Assembly (NCBI GenBank): GCA_009602725.1
Contig: WELB01000024.1
Span: 950,402 to 1,012,946 of the forward strand
Length of the DNA stretch: 62,545 nucleotides
Source of the DNA: Spirogloea muscicola
Taxonomy: Eukaryota; Streptophyta; Zygnematophyceae; Spirogloeales; Spirogloeaceae
Direction: 5' to 3'
Shown: piece after piece, positions 10,894-24,800 of the stretch
Position numbering within the stretch: position 1 is the stretch's first letter
Layout: each line of letters begins with the position of its first letter
The notes under the pieces: model-generated
Told to the model about the DNA's origin: nothing
The model's database searches: none
What the model saw: only the letters and a program-made list of their open reading frames with translations
Position numbers and translations under genes: made by a program

Positions 10894-13800
10894 GGCAGCA
10901 GTGCGCGCCGTCGTGGAGAGCGACCGAGCCAGGATCATTGTGAGCGTCGCCGCAAGCCCCAGCTGGCCAACGAGCTGCGGGCTCCGCTTCACGCCGCTGC
11001 ACTCCTCCCGTCGCGCCCATGGCAGTCCGGCTGGCGCCTTGCGCCGGCGAGATGACAAGCCGCGCCTGCGACGCGCCCCGCCGCCGCAGAGCAAGTTCCA
11101 GGACGCCGTCGCGCAGGCGGCGCCACCAGCAGATGTGGCCCTGCCAGCTTACATGAGGCCATTCGGTCGCAGGTCGTCACCCCCCTCCTTGCCTACCCCC
11201 ACTTTCTCAAGCATCTCAACGTCACGCACCTCACGACGGCTGCGATGGCGCGTGGTGGTCGCCGCAGAAGCCCGGCTCGACCTCGCTGCTGCCCGAGGAG
11301 AACCAGCTGCTCGAGAACGGCCTGCGAGCACTGCTGCAAGGCCTCGTGGTGAGCGCCGGCCACCCGCCATTGCCGCCGCCACCTCGCTGCACGCCTAGCT
11401 GCTAGCTTGCCAGCTGAATGGCATTCCACATCAATAGAGTCATCAACACGTGTACCACACTTGGCCGGCGCTGCACAGAGTAAGGCCGTGGCAGCAGGAG
11501 AGCCCGTCATGCAGTACGGGCGCTCCATTGCCGAGGGCGAAGATTCACGCGGCCTCGTCACCAAGCTGCTAGGTACTGCAGTCGATGGCCTTTGTAGCTG
11601 TGGGGTCCCAATCCAAAGCCCCTTCTTTGGTTGAGTGCCAGTTCCTGCTCCTCATGGGCAGTCGTCCATAGCAGGCGCCAACATTTCCAGAGTAGCTGCT
11701 ATTGTGCACGATAGCTGGAGCTCTACTTCCTGTTAGTCAGCTTTTCAATACTACTCACCAGCAGATCTCTGAGGTAGGCTTGCCAAATGTTCATGGCATC
11801 ATGTCAACCTTGTCTTCATTTTGACTTTCGTGTGGTCCTTCTTTGGCAGATATTACGCTCTACCTCTGTGAGCACCAGCACGTAGAAGGCGGCCTTGTCT
11901 TCACGCTCCTGGAGGACACCACGGAATACTGCACCATCGCTGACTGCAAGGAGGTTTGTAGCCTTGCACAGCCATTGGCCCCGTGCTCAATGACCAACAT
12001 CAAGCCCACAATAAGCGCCATGATTCGACTTGACGGGCTGCAGAGTCCTCCACAAGGTCTGAACCCAAGCTGACAGGGCCGCTGAGTTGCGGCAGGTATT
12101 TGCCTTCATAGAGAGCAAGCAAGACACGCTGGGCAAGGTGGGAGTTCAGAAGAGGCGCCTGTCTGTGACCCCTTGGTATGACCTGCTCTATTGCATCCCT
12201 GTGAACGCCGATGAGTCGTGTGTCCCCCATCTCAGTCTCTTACCATTGGATTCAAACATGGACTTAGTGCAGGAGCACTTGTCATCGCGAGGAAAGCTGC
12301 TCATGCTCCGCACCTGCAATCTACTTCTTCGCCGCCTGTCCAAGGTGATTCTACATGGCTGCATCAGTGCTCAGCACTTTTGGGCATGGTAGACTTGCTA
12401 GGCAGTGATGGGGCACGTTATCATTCTCAAGACCCACACAACAGTAGCAGTACATCTGGTGCCTTCGAATCCCATGAACATCTTTGGAAGTATAGGCCCG
12501 TGGAATGTGAAGCAGATTTGCAATTCTACTGCTCCAGTCAATAAGCACCCATTATGAGTGCCAACCTCATCAACCTCAGATGTGAGCAAATCTCTGTACC
12601 GCGCAGACATATGATGTTGTCTTCTGTGGGCGGATTCTTATGTTCCTCACACACTTTTTCCCACTATCTGAACGTTCTGGTGAGCTTTATCAGAGGAGAC
12701 TACTAATCAGGAGTACACTGTTACTTGCAACTTGACATGGCAGTTTGCTTTGATGCTACACTGAAGCCGCTACTTGGGAGGAACAAAATATCACTGTCCT
12801 TTTGGTCCAATAACTCTCATACTTCAGCTGTCCGGCATCTGGCTACCTCATACAAGCATGACCCTCATTCTTTCCTTTGTGATACTTCAGGCGTGAATGT
12901 CAAGGGGGCCTTCAATACCTCGAATATTACTGCATCTGAGAAGGAGCCCCCTGCCGGTTGCCTGGCATGCCTCCTGTCCTGGTCCCGTGAAGCTGTCCTC
13001 AGACAGACTGCAGAGCCTGCATGCCGCCGTGCAAGCTTGCTGCCCTGGTACAACAAAATCTCTGATACCTGATGCTTATCTGTGGCAGGTCTTGACATTG
13101 ATTTCCAGTTTTATACAACCTTCTGGAGCTTGCAGGTAGTGAGGGTCAGATTTCTAGCAGCCAGCAGCAGCAGGCTTGGCTTGCATAGTTCGCTTCCTAT
13201 ACAGACATAGTTCGCTTCCTGCTCGTTGGTGAAACAAGTCTGTGTCAGCAGCACAGCTAGGCTACACGGTCTTGGCATCTGCCTGACTGCCCATCTGCTC
13301 CTTGATTCTGCATCCCGTATGTTTTTTTGCAGGAGACGTTCTGTAACCCTCCTGCACTGCTTGCCTCTGCTAGATGGCAGAACTTCAGCACTAGTCTAAC
13401 AGTACGTTCCAGCTAGCTCCCTCTCTTGCAATATGTACTTCTTCCTTGCATACAGAAGCGTGTAGATACTCGTCATTGGCTGGCCAAGAACCAACAAGTT
13501 GTGGCCTTCTCTGTTTTTCGTCTCCCGTGGCAGACGGTGCTTACCTTGTTTGAGGAGCAGCCTCTGGAGGAGGAGCAGAGCAAGGATGGCCTGGAGGATG
13601 GGACATACAAGACCAAGTTTCTAACGAGCACGAAGCTGATGGCATTGGAGGTATCCAGTCATGTTATGGGCAAGTTCGCCATGCAGTAGTATTGACAAAG
13701 TAGCCGTGCTACATCATCCTACTACCACAAAGATCATGGTGATATGTCAATGTCCTTCGGATTAATCTGCAAGTCTACTCTTAGAGCTGTCCGAGTCTTG

Positions 13801-16800
13801 TGAGACCTCTAACTTTGATTGGCTTTGACTCAGCTCCGAGATCCGAGCTTTCGACGCCACGTCCTCGTCCAGTGTCTGATTCTCTTCGATTTCATCAAGG
13901 TTAGATTCACTTTAATATAAATGTTGTGTTCCGACATGTTCCAGGGATCATGCCACATCATGTCTATGTCTCTGCCCTGCTTATTGCGATGATAAGGCTC
14001 AGACAGCAGCTTCTGGAGCAAATTGCAGAATCCACCCAAGGTGGAGAAGGAGAATGAGGACAAGCGCGAGATTCTGGTACATAAGCCCTGTCTTTGACTG
14101 CCTTCAGAGATACCATCCTGCCTTTGAGAGTAACATCCAGGCAATGCATGTGGCTTTTCTTAGTTGTCACTTAGACTGTGGACATCTCATGCTGTTTTAC
14201 CTTATCTGTCACAAGACTGGCATGTGCATAGTGGATTTTCACCTATGGGCATTTATATTGGTCAAACAAAAAATAGGTCAATGTGATGAAGAAGGAGCCT
14301 AGACTTATTTGTCAGGCAAGATAATTGGCTGGCAGTCTTTGACAGCAGTGGGACAACTTAGTGGGCTGATATTGAAGTCAAGTGCTCCTGGTAGAAGGAG
14401 GAGGCTGGCGCATTTGAGGACAGGGTAAAGAGATTGCTACAAAGCACACCACCGAGGGGTTTTGAGTTCTTGAAGAGTGTGGAGCATGTGCTAAGTCGAG
14501 AGCGGAACTGGGTGGGCTCCTCTTCCTGAAAAGCAAGTTGGGCAGCAATCTAGTAATTAATCGTACTTATGATTGAGGCTCTCTGGGCTCTGCGGTGACT
14601 GTAGACAAATACAGCCTTGCTTGCTTGCTTCGCAATCTTGAGATAGTTGTAGAGACGTGTCACATGTAGTATTGTACATGACTGACAGAGGGGCAAGTGT
14701 TCGCAGGTATTGTGGAAGAGGGAAACTTGCCCCGCTTTTGGGAAGGAACCCACTGAGTCACCTCTTACCAGGCCTGAACCACCTCGAAAAAAGTGCGGCG
14801 CTAGTTGTCCATTGGCACGCCTCTTCTCCTGATTGTTGACATTATGCAATGACTGTGCTATCAGAGAAACCTCAGCTCAATGTAAGACCAGGGTCCTTCG
14901 TGTGACCATGTTGTGCAAGAGCCACTTGACGATTATGATACCAATTTGCACCCACCTGTAAGCAGGCCGCGGGGGCGAATGGGCAATCGAGCCTTGGATC
15001 AGTTGGACCGCAAAGTGCAGCAACTAAAAGTACGATTGCTCGACTTTGTCATACATTACACATGGTTTGCAGGGTTTAAAAAGCTGCCACATTATGCAGA
15101 TAATACTATCGGTCATTCTTGCATAAGCTTGAGGCAATGGCTCTGGGAGTCAGTACTCTCCTCACTAATGCCAGCTTGCATGGTCTTGCAGAATGTTTTG
15201 ACCGATCCAGATGTGGTGAAAGTGCCCACGATGGCAGAGTACTTCCAGCCGCTTGCTGAGGATGTGCGTGCTTGCGCTACACCTCATTGATTTCTGAGCT
15301 TTATTTTGCACCTCTCAATATCTCCGCATATGAGCATTGACATTTGCGCAATCGATTACATTCATTGCATTCTCATTGCACCGTCTTTGTAGCCATTCTG
15401 AGGCTCAGTGCAAATAGCTCCTGTCTGGCTAGTGCAGCTGGACCCAGATTCTGGCATCGAAACCGAGTACAGTCACGCAAAGAATCAGGTCTCGTGTCCT
15501 CTTTAACATACATCATGTGTGCCTGGGGCTTCTGCATCTACCCTGCATGTTTTTTGACAGTGATGGTCAACCCATCTTGTTCATGGTGGTACAATGCAGG
15601 TCCTAAGGAAGGCTCTCCATTCTTGAGTCGGCCTTAGGAAGATGGCAAAGGGTCTAGCTAGAGTGAAGCACACAAGCTTGTCGTGATCCAATTGTGGAGT
15701 TTCTCGGACATGTTTGTGGCAGGTGTACTGCTGGCGAGGGCTGAGGTTGGCAGCCCGGCAGGACATCGCTGCATTTTCCAGGGTGCCCATCTGCCCTATG
15801 CAGTTGCATTGATCCGTTGAATTGAGTTGAATGGCTTGGGAGTTGAAGTGGAGTTCTTGAGGTGCCTTGCTGTACCTCATGTTAGTATTAGTGTAGATAC
15901 TAATATGAGAGTTGCTACATTATTTTGCTTGCAGTTTAGTGACTTGGGCATCGAAGGGGTTGTGCCCAAGGAGATGCTTGTTCCACAAGTGCATGACATT
16001 CTCTACGCAAAAGCTGTTGCCAAGCCCAAGGCTCCAGCAACAAAGGCAGCTGCAGCGGCAGCAGCTCCAAGCAGCTCTCCGGCAGCCCTTGAAACAAAGG
16101 TCATGATATTGATTAGTCGTGACTCCCCGATATCAGCCTCTAACCGTCATATTAGACCTGCTGAATGTAAGGGTCTCCCTTGTCTTGGCGCGCTTGTCTG
16201 GCAAGCGCGTGCTTCATGTTGCTTCTATGTTGCTCTGGGCATAAGCAACCTGGAGTGCTGAGAGAAGTGTAGTCCGTTGTGCTTCTCAGGCTCTTGAGGT
16301 CATCAATGGCAAAGTCAAGCAGTCAAGCTGCATGGATGAGGTGGCTCCATGTTCAGCAGAGATTGGCTCCTTGGGGGACTCAGGACAAGAGGCAATAACC
16401 ACAGCAGAAGAGAGTGCCGCAGGAACAGCAAGCATAAAAGTTTCAGCCTCAATGCCCGACCTGCCTTTACCTGAGCTGGATACGCCGCTGCCAAGGGATG
16501 TGGCTCAGGTTGATGACAACATACGCGCGCAGCAAACAGAGCCAACTTCGCCTGCAGAAGAGCAAGCGCAGGCTTCTCAGGCAGGAGATCCTCTTTCTGC
16601 TGCAGACTCTCAGTTGCCATCTGTGCTGAGCATACAGCAGCCAACTCGGATGGAGGAGGCTACAGCACCGGTGGTCTCCAACAGCTCGCCCATGGCGGCC
16701 ATGGCGAAAGGCAGTCTGCTGCCTGACTCCAAGGCATCGCTGGAAGAGGATTGTGCGTGGGTGAGGATTGAGGAGCGGCAGCCAGGTCGGCCACCAGCAG

Positions 16801-16898
16801 TGGAGCTGCAGTTTGACCTCGACTTTGGCCCCTCTGCTGGCACCGGGCAAAAGGCAGATGAGAGTGGCGACACACCCAAGATGCGGCATCCCTTGTAA
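10853..16898 (+). CDS. THO1: THO complex subunit 1 (HPR1/THOC1)
   Basis: Nuclear THO/TREX subunit that couples transcription to mRNP packaging and export. The starts MDGG plus a glycine run (ATG 10853) and SKFQDAV (11090) are in one frame with a probable intron 10940-11089; the junction to the next exon is unresolved. Then exons 11268-11348, 11479-11572, 11850-11953, 12096-12137, 12273-12344, 12607-12679, 12891-12956, 13089-13135, 13333-13401, 13534-13650, 13834-13899, 14029-14076, 14395-14511, 14707-14792, 14966-15029, 15192-15263, 15438-15488, 15723-15782, 15935-16099 and 16290-16898 join in phase. Family signatures: LYLCEHQHVEGG, FIESKQDTLGK, GKLLMLRTCNLLLRRLSK, VVFCGRILMFLTHFFPLSER, FRRHVLVQCLILFDFIK, VYCWRGLRLAARQ and GIEGVVP. 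A 200-residue acidic, Ser/Glu/Pro-rich tail ends the protein, as in plants. Confidence 0.95.
10858..10893. repeat. (GGC)n tract coding polyglycine in THO1
   Basis: A dozen GGC codons starting three bases after the THO1 ATG. Same position relative to the start as in LSM3. Confidence 0.9.
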
Positions 16899-17635
16899 TA
16901 TATCTTTGCCTGGCTAACCGGCGACCATTTGTTTGGTGGCTGGCCACAACGAGTATTGGCAATGCCTGGCTGCAGTGGGGTTAAGTTTGAACATGGTGGT
17001 TCTTATCTTTGCTAGATGCCATGCGGCAGATTGTGCACTACTTGCACCATGCAAACCCGCTCAAGCAGGACTTAGAAGCCTGACTCTGAGCCGAGGTCTC
17101 ATGGCCCATGGTTTGCACTTGCCCGTGGTGCACTGCATTTCAGACCGTTTCGTGCATTTGTGGGGACGGGAGGTGGCACCGCAGAGCCGAGGCCCAGGCA
17201 TGTAGAGGAGCGGCTTGCTTGCTTGGCCTGCGGCCTGATGACTGCAGCTCGACGTGCAGGCAGGCGGTGTGGGAACAGGCGAGAGGCTGCGGAGGAAGGG
17301 GTTCAGAGCCGCCACCTGCAAGTGCGTGCCTTCCCAACAGAGTGAGAACATCCAGAAGGGGCGACGGCCGTGAGAAGCCAGCACGGAGAGGACTAGACAC
17401 GGCCCAAAGAGGCCGAGAAGCGCCACAGAGCGCGGTGGCTGAAGTGTAGCCGGCATGAAAGACCGAACGTTGCTTCAGGGGAGCCACGAATCAAACACTG
17501 AACCCTAAAATCGTCAGATGTCCTCCACCGATAGTGGCAGAGCCAGGGCCGCCAGCGCCGGGGCAGATACGACAGCTTCGGCAGCTCCACTCAGGTGGCG
17601 GCCCCCCCCCCACCGCCTTTCCACAGCGGCCGGCG
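16899..17635. other. THO1 3' flank and MED9 5' region
   Basis: No supported exon. A weak H-type hairpin (GACGGCCGTGAGAAGCCAGC) lies near 17362-17381. The last 130 bases become GC-rich toward the MED9 start. Confidence 0.4.
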
Positions 17636-18387
17636 ATGGCGGCGGCGGCGGCTGCCGAGGCGGCGCCCGTGGAGGACGTGCTGCTCGACGGCGGCTTCGC
17701 CGCGCACTTCTCGCTGCTGCCTGTGAGCGCTGCCGGACGCTGGAGAGCGGCGGCGGCGGCAGCGGCGGCGGCGGCGGCCGTGCCCGCTGACGCTTCTGAG
17801 CCGCCTCTGAGACGGCCGAGGAAAGAGATGCTGGCGGCTCACCGGGGCAGCTTGCGGCTGTGCAGCTCGCGGAGGCCCTGGCGGACGCCCTGGCCGACGG
17901 CACCAGCGACGAGCGCGTCCAAGACCTGGTGGGCCGCCTCCCACAGCCCGGTCCGCTCGTGCTCACCTCGCTCGGGCCCGGCCTGCAGCTCGCCACTACG
18001 ACGAGGGGCCGGGGCCGCACCCTTTTGATTCCAGCGCCTGCTATCGCGGGCTGCGCAAGCAGCCGTTGCACTGTGGGCAGCTCCTGAAACTCCACTGCTG
18101 GTGGCAGCGCAGGTTGGCGAGCTGGAGGCCCAGTTCGCGCGCTGCCAGCAGCTCCTCCAGAGCCTCGCTGCCGCCGGTACCCCTGCCGGCCGCCTGGTGG
18201 GGACCCCAACTGCGCTGCTCGTCAAGGGCTGTGCGCCAGCCCGCTGCACGCTGCCCTCGTCAAGCCTCCTCGACTCCTCTGCCCATAGTGATGTTGACCC
18301 TGCATTGTGGAGGCGCTCCTGCTCGCAGAATCTGAAGGAGCAGCGTCGCAAGCTTGAGGGACTCAAGAGGCGCCTTGAAGCCAGGAG
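17636..18387 (+). CDS. MED9: Mediator complex subunit 9, 3' end unresolved
   Basis: Middle-module subunit of Mediator, which links transcription factors to RNA polymerase II. Exons proposed: 17636-17722, 17866-17928, 18113-18196, 18329-18387. Order of features as in plant MED9: AAHFSLLP, then LAEALADALADGTSDERVQDL, a coiled-coil GELEAQFARCQQLLQSLA, and LKEQRRKLEGLKRRLEARR. The expected last segment (family form RRDLIAKY) should follow the phase-2 donor after 18387, but I could not place it; reading through gives a stop at 18416-18418. Intron 1 carries the GCGGCG repeat (about 17746-17782). It is a small, poorly conserved family, so the call rests on the order and spacing of these blocks. Confidence 0.7.
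17746..17782. repeat. (GGC)n tract in MED9 intron 1
   Basis: GCGGCG repeats 24 bases after the first MED9 donor. It is also open in frame with exon 1, so retention of the intron would add polyalanine. Confidence 0.8.
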
Positions 18388-18418
18388 GTTGGTAACACAC
18401 CTTTGCTTAGCAAAATGA

Positions 18419-18896
18419 CATCATGGCTGATTTGAGCATCATCCGTTTGGCTGAACCAAGGCCAGTGGCTTGCATGACAGAGCACGTAAGTTTTCCACAG
18501 CTAAACTGTGCAATGTTGCACATCCTTGAGAAAGAGTAGTCCTCTAGGAAGCTCAGCCATGGCCGGTGGGTCCTCACAGGAACCTTATAGTGGAGCATGG
18601 GGCAGAGATCAGCAAGGCAATGCTCCTATGATACACCCTGTGAAGTGGTGGCATTGGAGCTCTAGCATGAGCTAGCTCGACAGGGCCCTCTGTCTTGGTC
18701 TAATCAACTAGGGGTGGCAGGTGGGAATCTTCAGAAACTTCTGTTCTGAAAGATGCCTCATACCAGGTGCTAGACATGGAGAATTTTGATCTGCCAGCAT
18801 CTGCTCAGAGCTTGCAGAGAGTCATCATATGCACAGCCCTACAAGCATGCTTGCTGTTGCTCTTGCTAAAATCAAAGCTTCAAAAACTGGCAGTGG
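18419..18896. other. Convergent spacer between MED9 and LIG4
   Basis: Should contain the missing last MED9 exon and both 3' UTRs. I could not assign any exon with confidence. Confidence 0.35.
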
Positions 18897-21800
18897 TCAC
18901 TTCTGCTTGCCCAAGTACCTATTTGCCAAGCTCTTGTAGCTGACTTTCTTCTTCTCTGTGCCCTGTGGAGTAGCAGCTGAGCTTCCAGAGTCAAGGGCGG
19001 TACCTCCAAGGCTTGGGGGAGAGGACAAGACTTCAGAGTCTGCCTTCTGACATTGTGTGGGATGAGCAGCTGCAATGGAGAGGGGCACCTTGCTGACCTT
19101 GCCATCAGATTCAGAGGGCTTGTGATCCCCTTCCTCACTTGTTTGACTTTTGCCGTAGCCCTGGGGCGGCCTGCCATGGCCTAGAAAGTCAGACAGCATG
19201 GAGTTGGTTGCTGTGTTGTGCCTTTCTACAGCCCTGGTGCGGTGGTCTTGACCTATTACCAGATCCTCGGATGTGCGCTCTTGTACATCTGGCATATATC
19301 TAGTGTGGCTTGTTTCCTGTCCCCCCTTGTCCTGAGGTTCATCTATTGGTCGCCCACCATCCTCACCTTGCTCCCATGCTTTTGACCTGGTCGCATCAAG
19401 ACCCACGTTTACGTGCGAAACACTATCACTCTCCCTTGGCCGAGGTTCTGGCTGCTTGCGCAAAGTAATCTTCTCTTTGAGTCGTTCCGTCTCATCAGAC
19501 CTCCCCTGGTCCATGACTTGTAATCTGCGTCTCTTCTTTGGCTTCTTATCAGGCACATTCACTTCGGCTTGTTGCCCTTTCCTTGATCGAGTGGTCAGCA
19601 CTTCATCCTTATAAGTCTTGTCAATGGGTTGAGCTCGTCCTCGTCTTTTCATTGCCCTTCGCAACAGTCTGTCGCCTGGTCTCATCAATCTCCTCTCACC
19701 ATCCACATTCACATCTGCATCAGCATTTATGTCTGCATGTCCCCTGCCAGCATATAAACATTTTCTTGCATCAGCACTCTAGCCACAGTAGTCTACATTA
19801 GCGGATCAGATTAGCATGAGCACTCTTGGAATGGTGGCCAACAACCTGATGTTGTAATCAAGCTCCTTGAGTCTTTTGCCTGTGGCGACTGAATCCTCAA
19901 TCCATGCTTGGTTCACAAGGTGTACGCTCTTTGACCTCAAGTATCCTTGATCTTCCCTCGAGACACTGCTTACATCATGAGAAGTGGGAAAAGCGGAACA
20001 AAGCTGATCATTGCATTGCCGCGAGCACCCAGCCAGAGCCATCACAGCCCAAGCAGGCCAGCATTCATGTGCAGCACCGTATAAGCTGAGGAGCCATGAT
20101 CCTCACATGCAACTCACCAGGCACACAAATCTGCGAAGCTGTAGGACTTGTCATAGCTGCAAGCGATAATATGTGTCACCCCAGTATTCAAGCATGCAGC
20201 CAATTGACCGCAACACATGGTAATCTCCAACCCCAAGCGCCTTGCTGAGCACAAATCAGCAGCTTCGGCTGATAAGCCTTGAGGAGACCTGCAATGTCGC
20301 ACCATGATCATCTTCCTCTGTGCATTGATTGCTGCCGGCATCCTTGGGACTTGAGGACAGTAACACCACAGGCACGAAAGCTGACTCATCTCATATGCAC
20401 AAGCCTGGCCGCCCTAGATAGTCATCACCTTATGCTATAAGCCTGGAGTAGGTAGATGTGGCAACCCTGAAAGAGGTACCACAAGCCGTCTGTACAACAT
20501 TCACTTCTGCAGGCGTTGACCTCAACACCGGAGACGTAACTTGTGTCCACTGCTTGTAGCAGCTGCATGACACCACTTAATCACACATGAGTGGCTGTCG
20601 AAGTCTCCTGGCTTGAAGCACAGTAAACAAGTTAAGCTGCATGCGTTGCTCAAGGCCTGTCTTTATATGGTTGCCAGATGAAAAACCAGCCCAACAGCTA
20701 GGCAACTCAACAGTCCTTTACACTTCACATGTAGATGTTACCTGCTGAAGATCAGCCTGCTCAAGTTTGTCTGTGTAGCTATCGCCACTAGCATCCATTG
20801 TATCCCTCAATTTGGCTTTTGTTGCATCAGACAGGTGCAGATAATACCTGTGTGTTATGCAACATGGACGGACAACCTTCAGGCAACAGCTGCAAACAAT
20901 CAATTGAACTCGCCTTGAGCTGCATCTGAATATGCTGGACTGCTTTTCCACAAGCACTTGCACAGGTAGAGTTATGACCGTACTTGGACTTCAAGGGCAA
21001 TAGCTTTTGCGCATGCAGACAATCTATGATCCAGCTGAAGTGGATGACATCAGTGCACCCTGCAGCAGCCTGGTACTTGATCCCTAGCCATGCCAGCAAC
21101 CATCAGCCATGTTAGCAGCGAGCTTGCTGCACAATAGTCGTCCACAAACATTCTATCGTGCCTATTATGATGACTTAGTCTGCATGATTGAGAGTTCCAA
21201 TGGGCCTGGACATTCAGTCAAGGCCAGTGTAGACAAAGACCTCATTTCTCAGCTGCAATTGTGTGTGTCACGAGTGGGCTCAAGCTCATTGAGAAGGTCG
21301 CTCCATTCTCAGTGATAAGAATATGACTTTTCTCCCCGGATAGGTCATCAGAGAAGTTGGCAAAATCTAGAGGCCTGTGTCAAAGTCAAGCTCAATTGGA
21401 TGTATGGTTCATTGCAAATGAAATACACACTAAAAACGCCGCACATGCAGGCCAACGTGGGCTACAATATCACATCATTCCATCTCAGGTAGCAGGAAGC
21501 GGAAGCAATCAGACTTCTCTTTCAACTCTCGTAGTGCAGGATACAGAAAATCAATCCACCAAAGAGATCGGACTTGCGCTGTACTTTTGAAACGTCTGTA
21601 GTGGTCAGGTGCTGTGGAAGCAGTGGACGTATCGCACTGACTGCAGCGCCGCCTTTCTTCTGCCGCTTTGGTTGCCGAAGCTCCAGAGCCGAGTACCTCT
21701 TGCCATCCACTGTTTGGCCTCCTCGTCCAGTGACTATCTCATATAAAGCTGCAGCATTGAAGTAGTAATGGAGTGATTATGACTGATCATTTATGCTCCA

Positions 21801-24800
21801 AATCTGCAAGTGGAAGGCCTCCTGCTGATGAGCACTCTCAAGCAACAGTGCGTGTGGCATATAGTGGACAATAATGTCATGAGACGTATATGATGACTAA
21901 CATATACATTATGCTCTTGCGTGTTCGACTTTCACAAAGCCGACGAGTATATGAACAGAGGCAATACAGAGGCAATACAGCATAGCCCATATAGCATAGC
22001 CAAGATCTGCGCTGCAATAAATGTTCTGCTAAAAACACAGGCTATGGTGGCTGTCGAGCTGCTCACCATCCTTGTCAAGGCAATCATACCAAGGCTTGTC
22101 ATATCGAATCTTCTGCACTCGAGGGAAGCGCAAGCTGTACGGCGTTGCAAAGACCTGAGAAATGATCAGGCACCTCAGTGACCCTTTTTCCTCACTATTA
22201 AGCAATAATCTGAAACAGAGCGTCTATGCACCAGACAAAAGCAGGATAATCACCTCTGATCTGATGGTCCGAATGTCACTCTTTATCTGCAAGATCACAG
22301 ACCTGCAATCTCACGATTACAGACCAGTCATATGCTGTGCAATTTGCTTACTTCACACCTCTTACTGCAGAGTGCTTGAAAGTCTAGTAGTTTGTGCTGA
22401 AAGCATTCGGAAGTCTACTGGTTCTTTAGATTGCTCACTTCTCTGGCTGGTCAATCCAAAGGTCAGGCCTCTCCTTTGAGTGGTTGGTAACAGTATAGAA
22501 GCTTGGAGCTTTTGTACCTTTTGCATTGGGCCTAGCAAAGAAAGGATCAACATCTCCAGTGTCAACATGGACATATTGTGTGGTGCAGAACCAAAGCATT
22601 CTGACTTCAACAATAGATCCTTTCAAGAGGAGATAGATGATGACTTGTCCTGAATAAGTGTTCTCCGTGCGATGACTTGCAATGATAGAAGCCCGTTGAA
22701 GGCTGGCTGCAAGTGATTGCGGGAAGTAAACCTCCAGAAAGGCTCGAGCTTTTGACGGAGCTCCTCCAGCTCTTCATTAGAGAAGCCTGTCCCTACCCGG
22801 CAGAATGAAATGAACCTGCAAGCAAGTTCTTGCCTCTTTACTGGACTGCAGAGAGACCTGCACAGACTCCAGAGAGTATAGTAACATGGACATGTCCAGC
22901 TTTTGGCACAAAAGTACAGAAACAAGAACCTTGTTGGATTTCCTCCAGCTGGGTGTTTCTCGGTCAGACCAAGGAGGAAATTTGACACCTGCACAAGAGG
23001 AAAGTACTTGAGAAGTCTTTCATTCCTGCCGCTTTGCATCGGCATGCCACTGGTGCTCCTTTACAGAAACGAGGAGCACCCTCAGATCAGCGAGAAGCAC
23101 TTGCAGTTGCTAAGGACTGTCCTTCTGAAGTAGCAGTCGCTGACTTTACCACCTCGTCCTCCTTTCCCGTAGTAAGCGCCTGCAAGCACCAGTTACAGAG
23201 TGGATCAGGCTTTATCTCCAAGGTGTTGTTCTTGGAGCTTAAGAGACAATGTGAAGCACAAGTATATCAGTGAGTGCCTATGGCCAGCAATTGCTTATTG
23301 GAAGAACGACACAGCATCTCCTTGCACCAAGTTTGTGCACCTATTATGAGGGCATCTAGGTCAGACTCAACATTGACATAGTCTGGCTTGATCTTCAGCC
23401 ATTTGCCAGATCTGTCTCCTGGCTCCCACTTAGATTCCATGTCCTTCAAAAGAACTCCCTCATCTCTGCACACTGTCAACGTTTGTCAAAGCAGCAGAAT
23501 CTACACTTGTGACTAGGGGTCAGCTATCCAAAGGACTCATACTTAGGGCCAACAATCAACTCGCACCTGTTATCAACTGTCTCCAAGAAGAAGTGCTCAA
23601 CCTCAGCCTCACTGGTTGCTATGGTTGACCAGACAGGTTCGCCTGTGTAAGCAGTCCGAGATGTCAGGGAACTATGTGAAGACTGATGACGTGCGCACTG
23701 TGCAGTTTGCTGTAAACAACACATGCTTGTTCGCATGATCAATCAAGCAAGAGTTTGTAAACTCATGCAGATGACATTGTCGAAATACAGAGCTCAGCTG
23801 TCACCGACCAGAACCCACTGTGAGCATGGATGCCAACTGTTGCTATGGCTGACATAGAAGAACTTGCAAATGAAGGACACACCAGGCTGACGTAGCTGAT
23901 TGAGACCACTGCTGGGGGTGAGCACCTCCAGACGCCCCTTGATGGGCTTCACCGAAGCTTCAAGAAGCTGTTGTCTCTCATGAAGCGCCTGGTGAATGAC
24001 ACTCCCACCATCCACATATAGAATATCGAAGGCCACATCTTGCAAAGGATCATGTCAAGGATACAGTTCCTTTCACTTCAATTGAATCAGTCGTTATATC
24101 CTAGTGAAGACAGAGCTGCTCAAGCATCTGTGATTGCATAAGCTGGAGGTCAGCATGGTGCTTCATCGTCAACAAACATGCAGCTGCCCAATTCTAAAGT
24201 GCACAAAAGGGATACAGCAGAGCTGCAGGAACAGCCACCACATGCACCTGCCAAGTGTATGAGTATAATCTTCTGAGGCAATCTGCCTACGCACAGCACA
24301 TCTTCATACCATGACTACCCGTGCCTTGACACCGGCCCTCGTATCAGCTTCACATATTGTCTGACCAGAGTTGCTCTGCAAAGCTAACAAGGACATTGTA
24401 ACAGCCAATCTTGACAGAGCTGATTGCTTTACAGACGACGAAGTGCACAGAGGTTACAAACACCTGCTGATGGTGTCCTTCAACACCGTCCCTTGCTGCC
24501 TTGGCTGGTGGAAGGAATAATTCAAATCACATCGACGTTGTACATTAGTGGAGGAGAAGTTCACAATCTCAAATTGTAAACTATGACCGCTTGTAAAATT
24601 GAAAGCAACTCGAGGTGGAACCTATAAAAGCAGTCAGTGGCAAAGGCATGCTCAAGACACCTGCTTCTTGGTTGGCTCCAAAGTCTGCAAAACGGTTTGT
24701 GCTTCGGTCAAAGACCAGCATCTCTCCATCCAGAATGCACCTGCCCTTGAAGCACAAGTGCTGACTAGTAAGAAAGATGTACACATTTGCCAGTGCATAC

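Noticed and set aside
21242-21244. TGA in LIG4 as a recoded (selenocysteine or reassigned) codon
   Set aside because: The genes whose ends are clear use TGA, TAA and TAG as ordinary stops (LSM3 and the BLTP3-like gene end in TGA), and ligase IV has no selenoprotein tradition. An error or real truncation is simpler.
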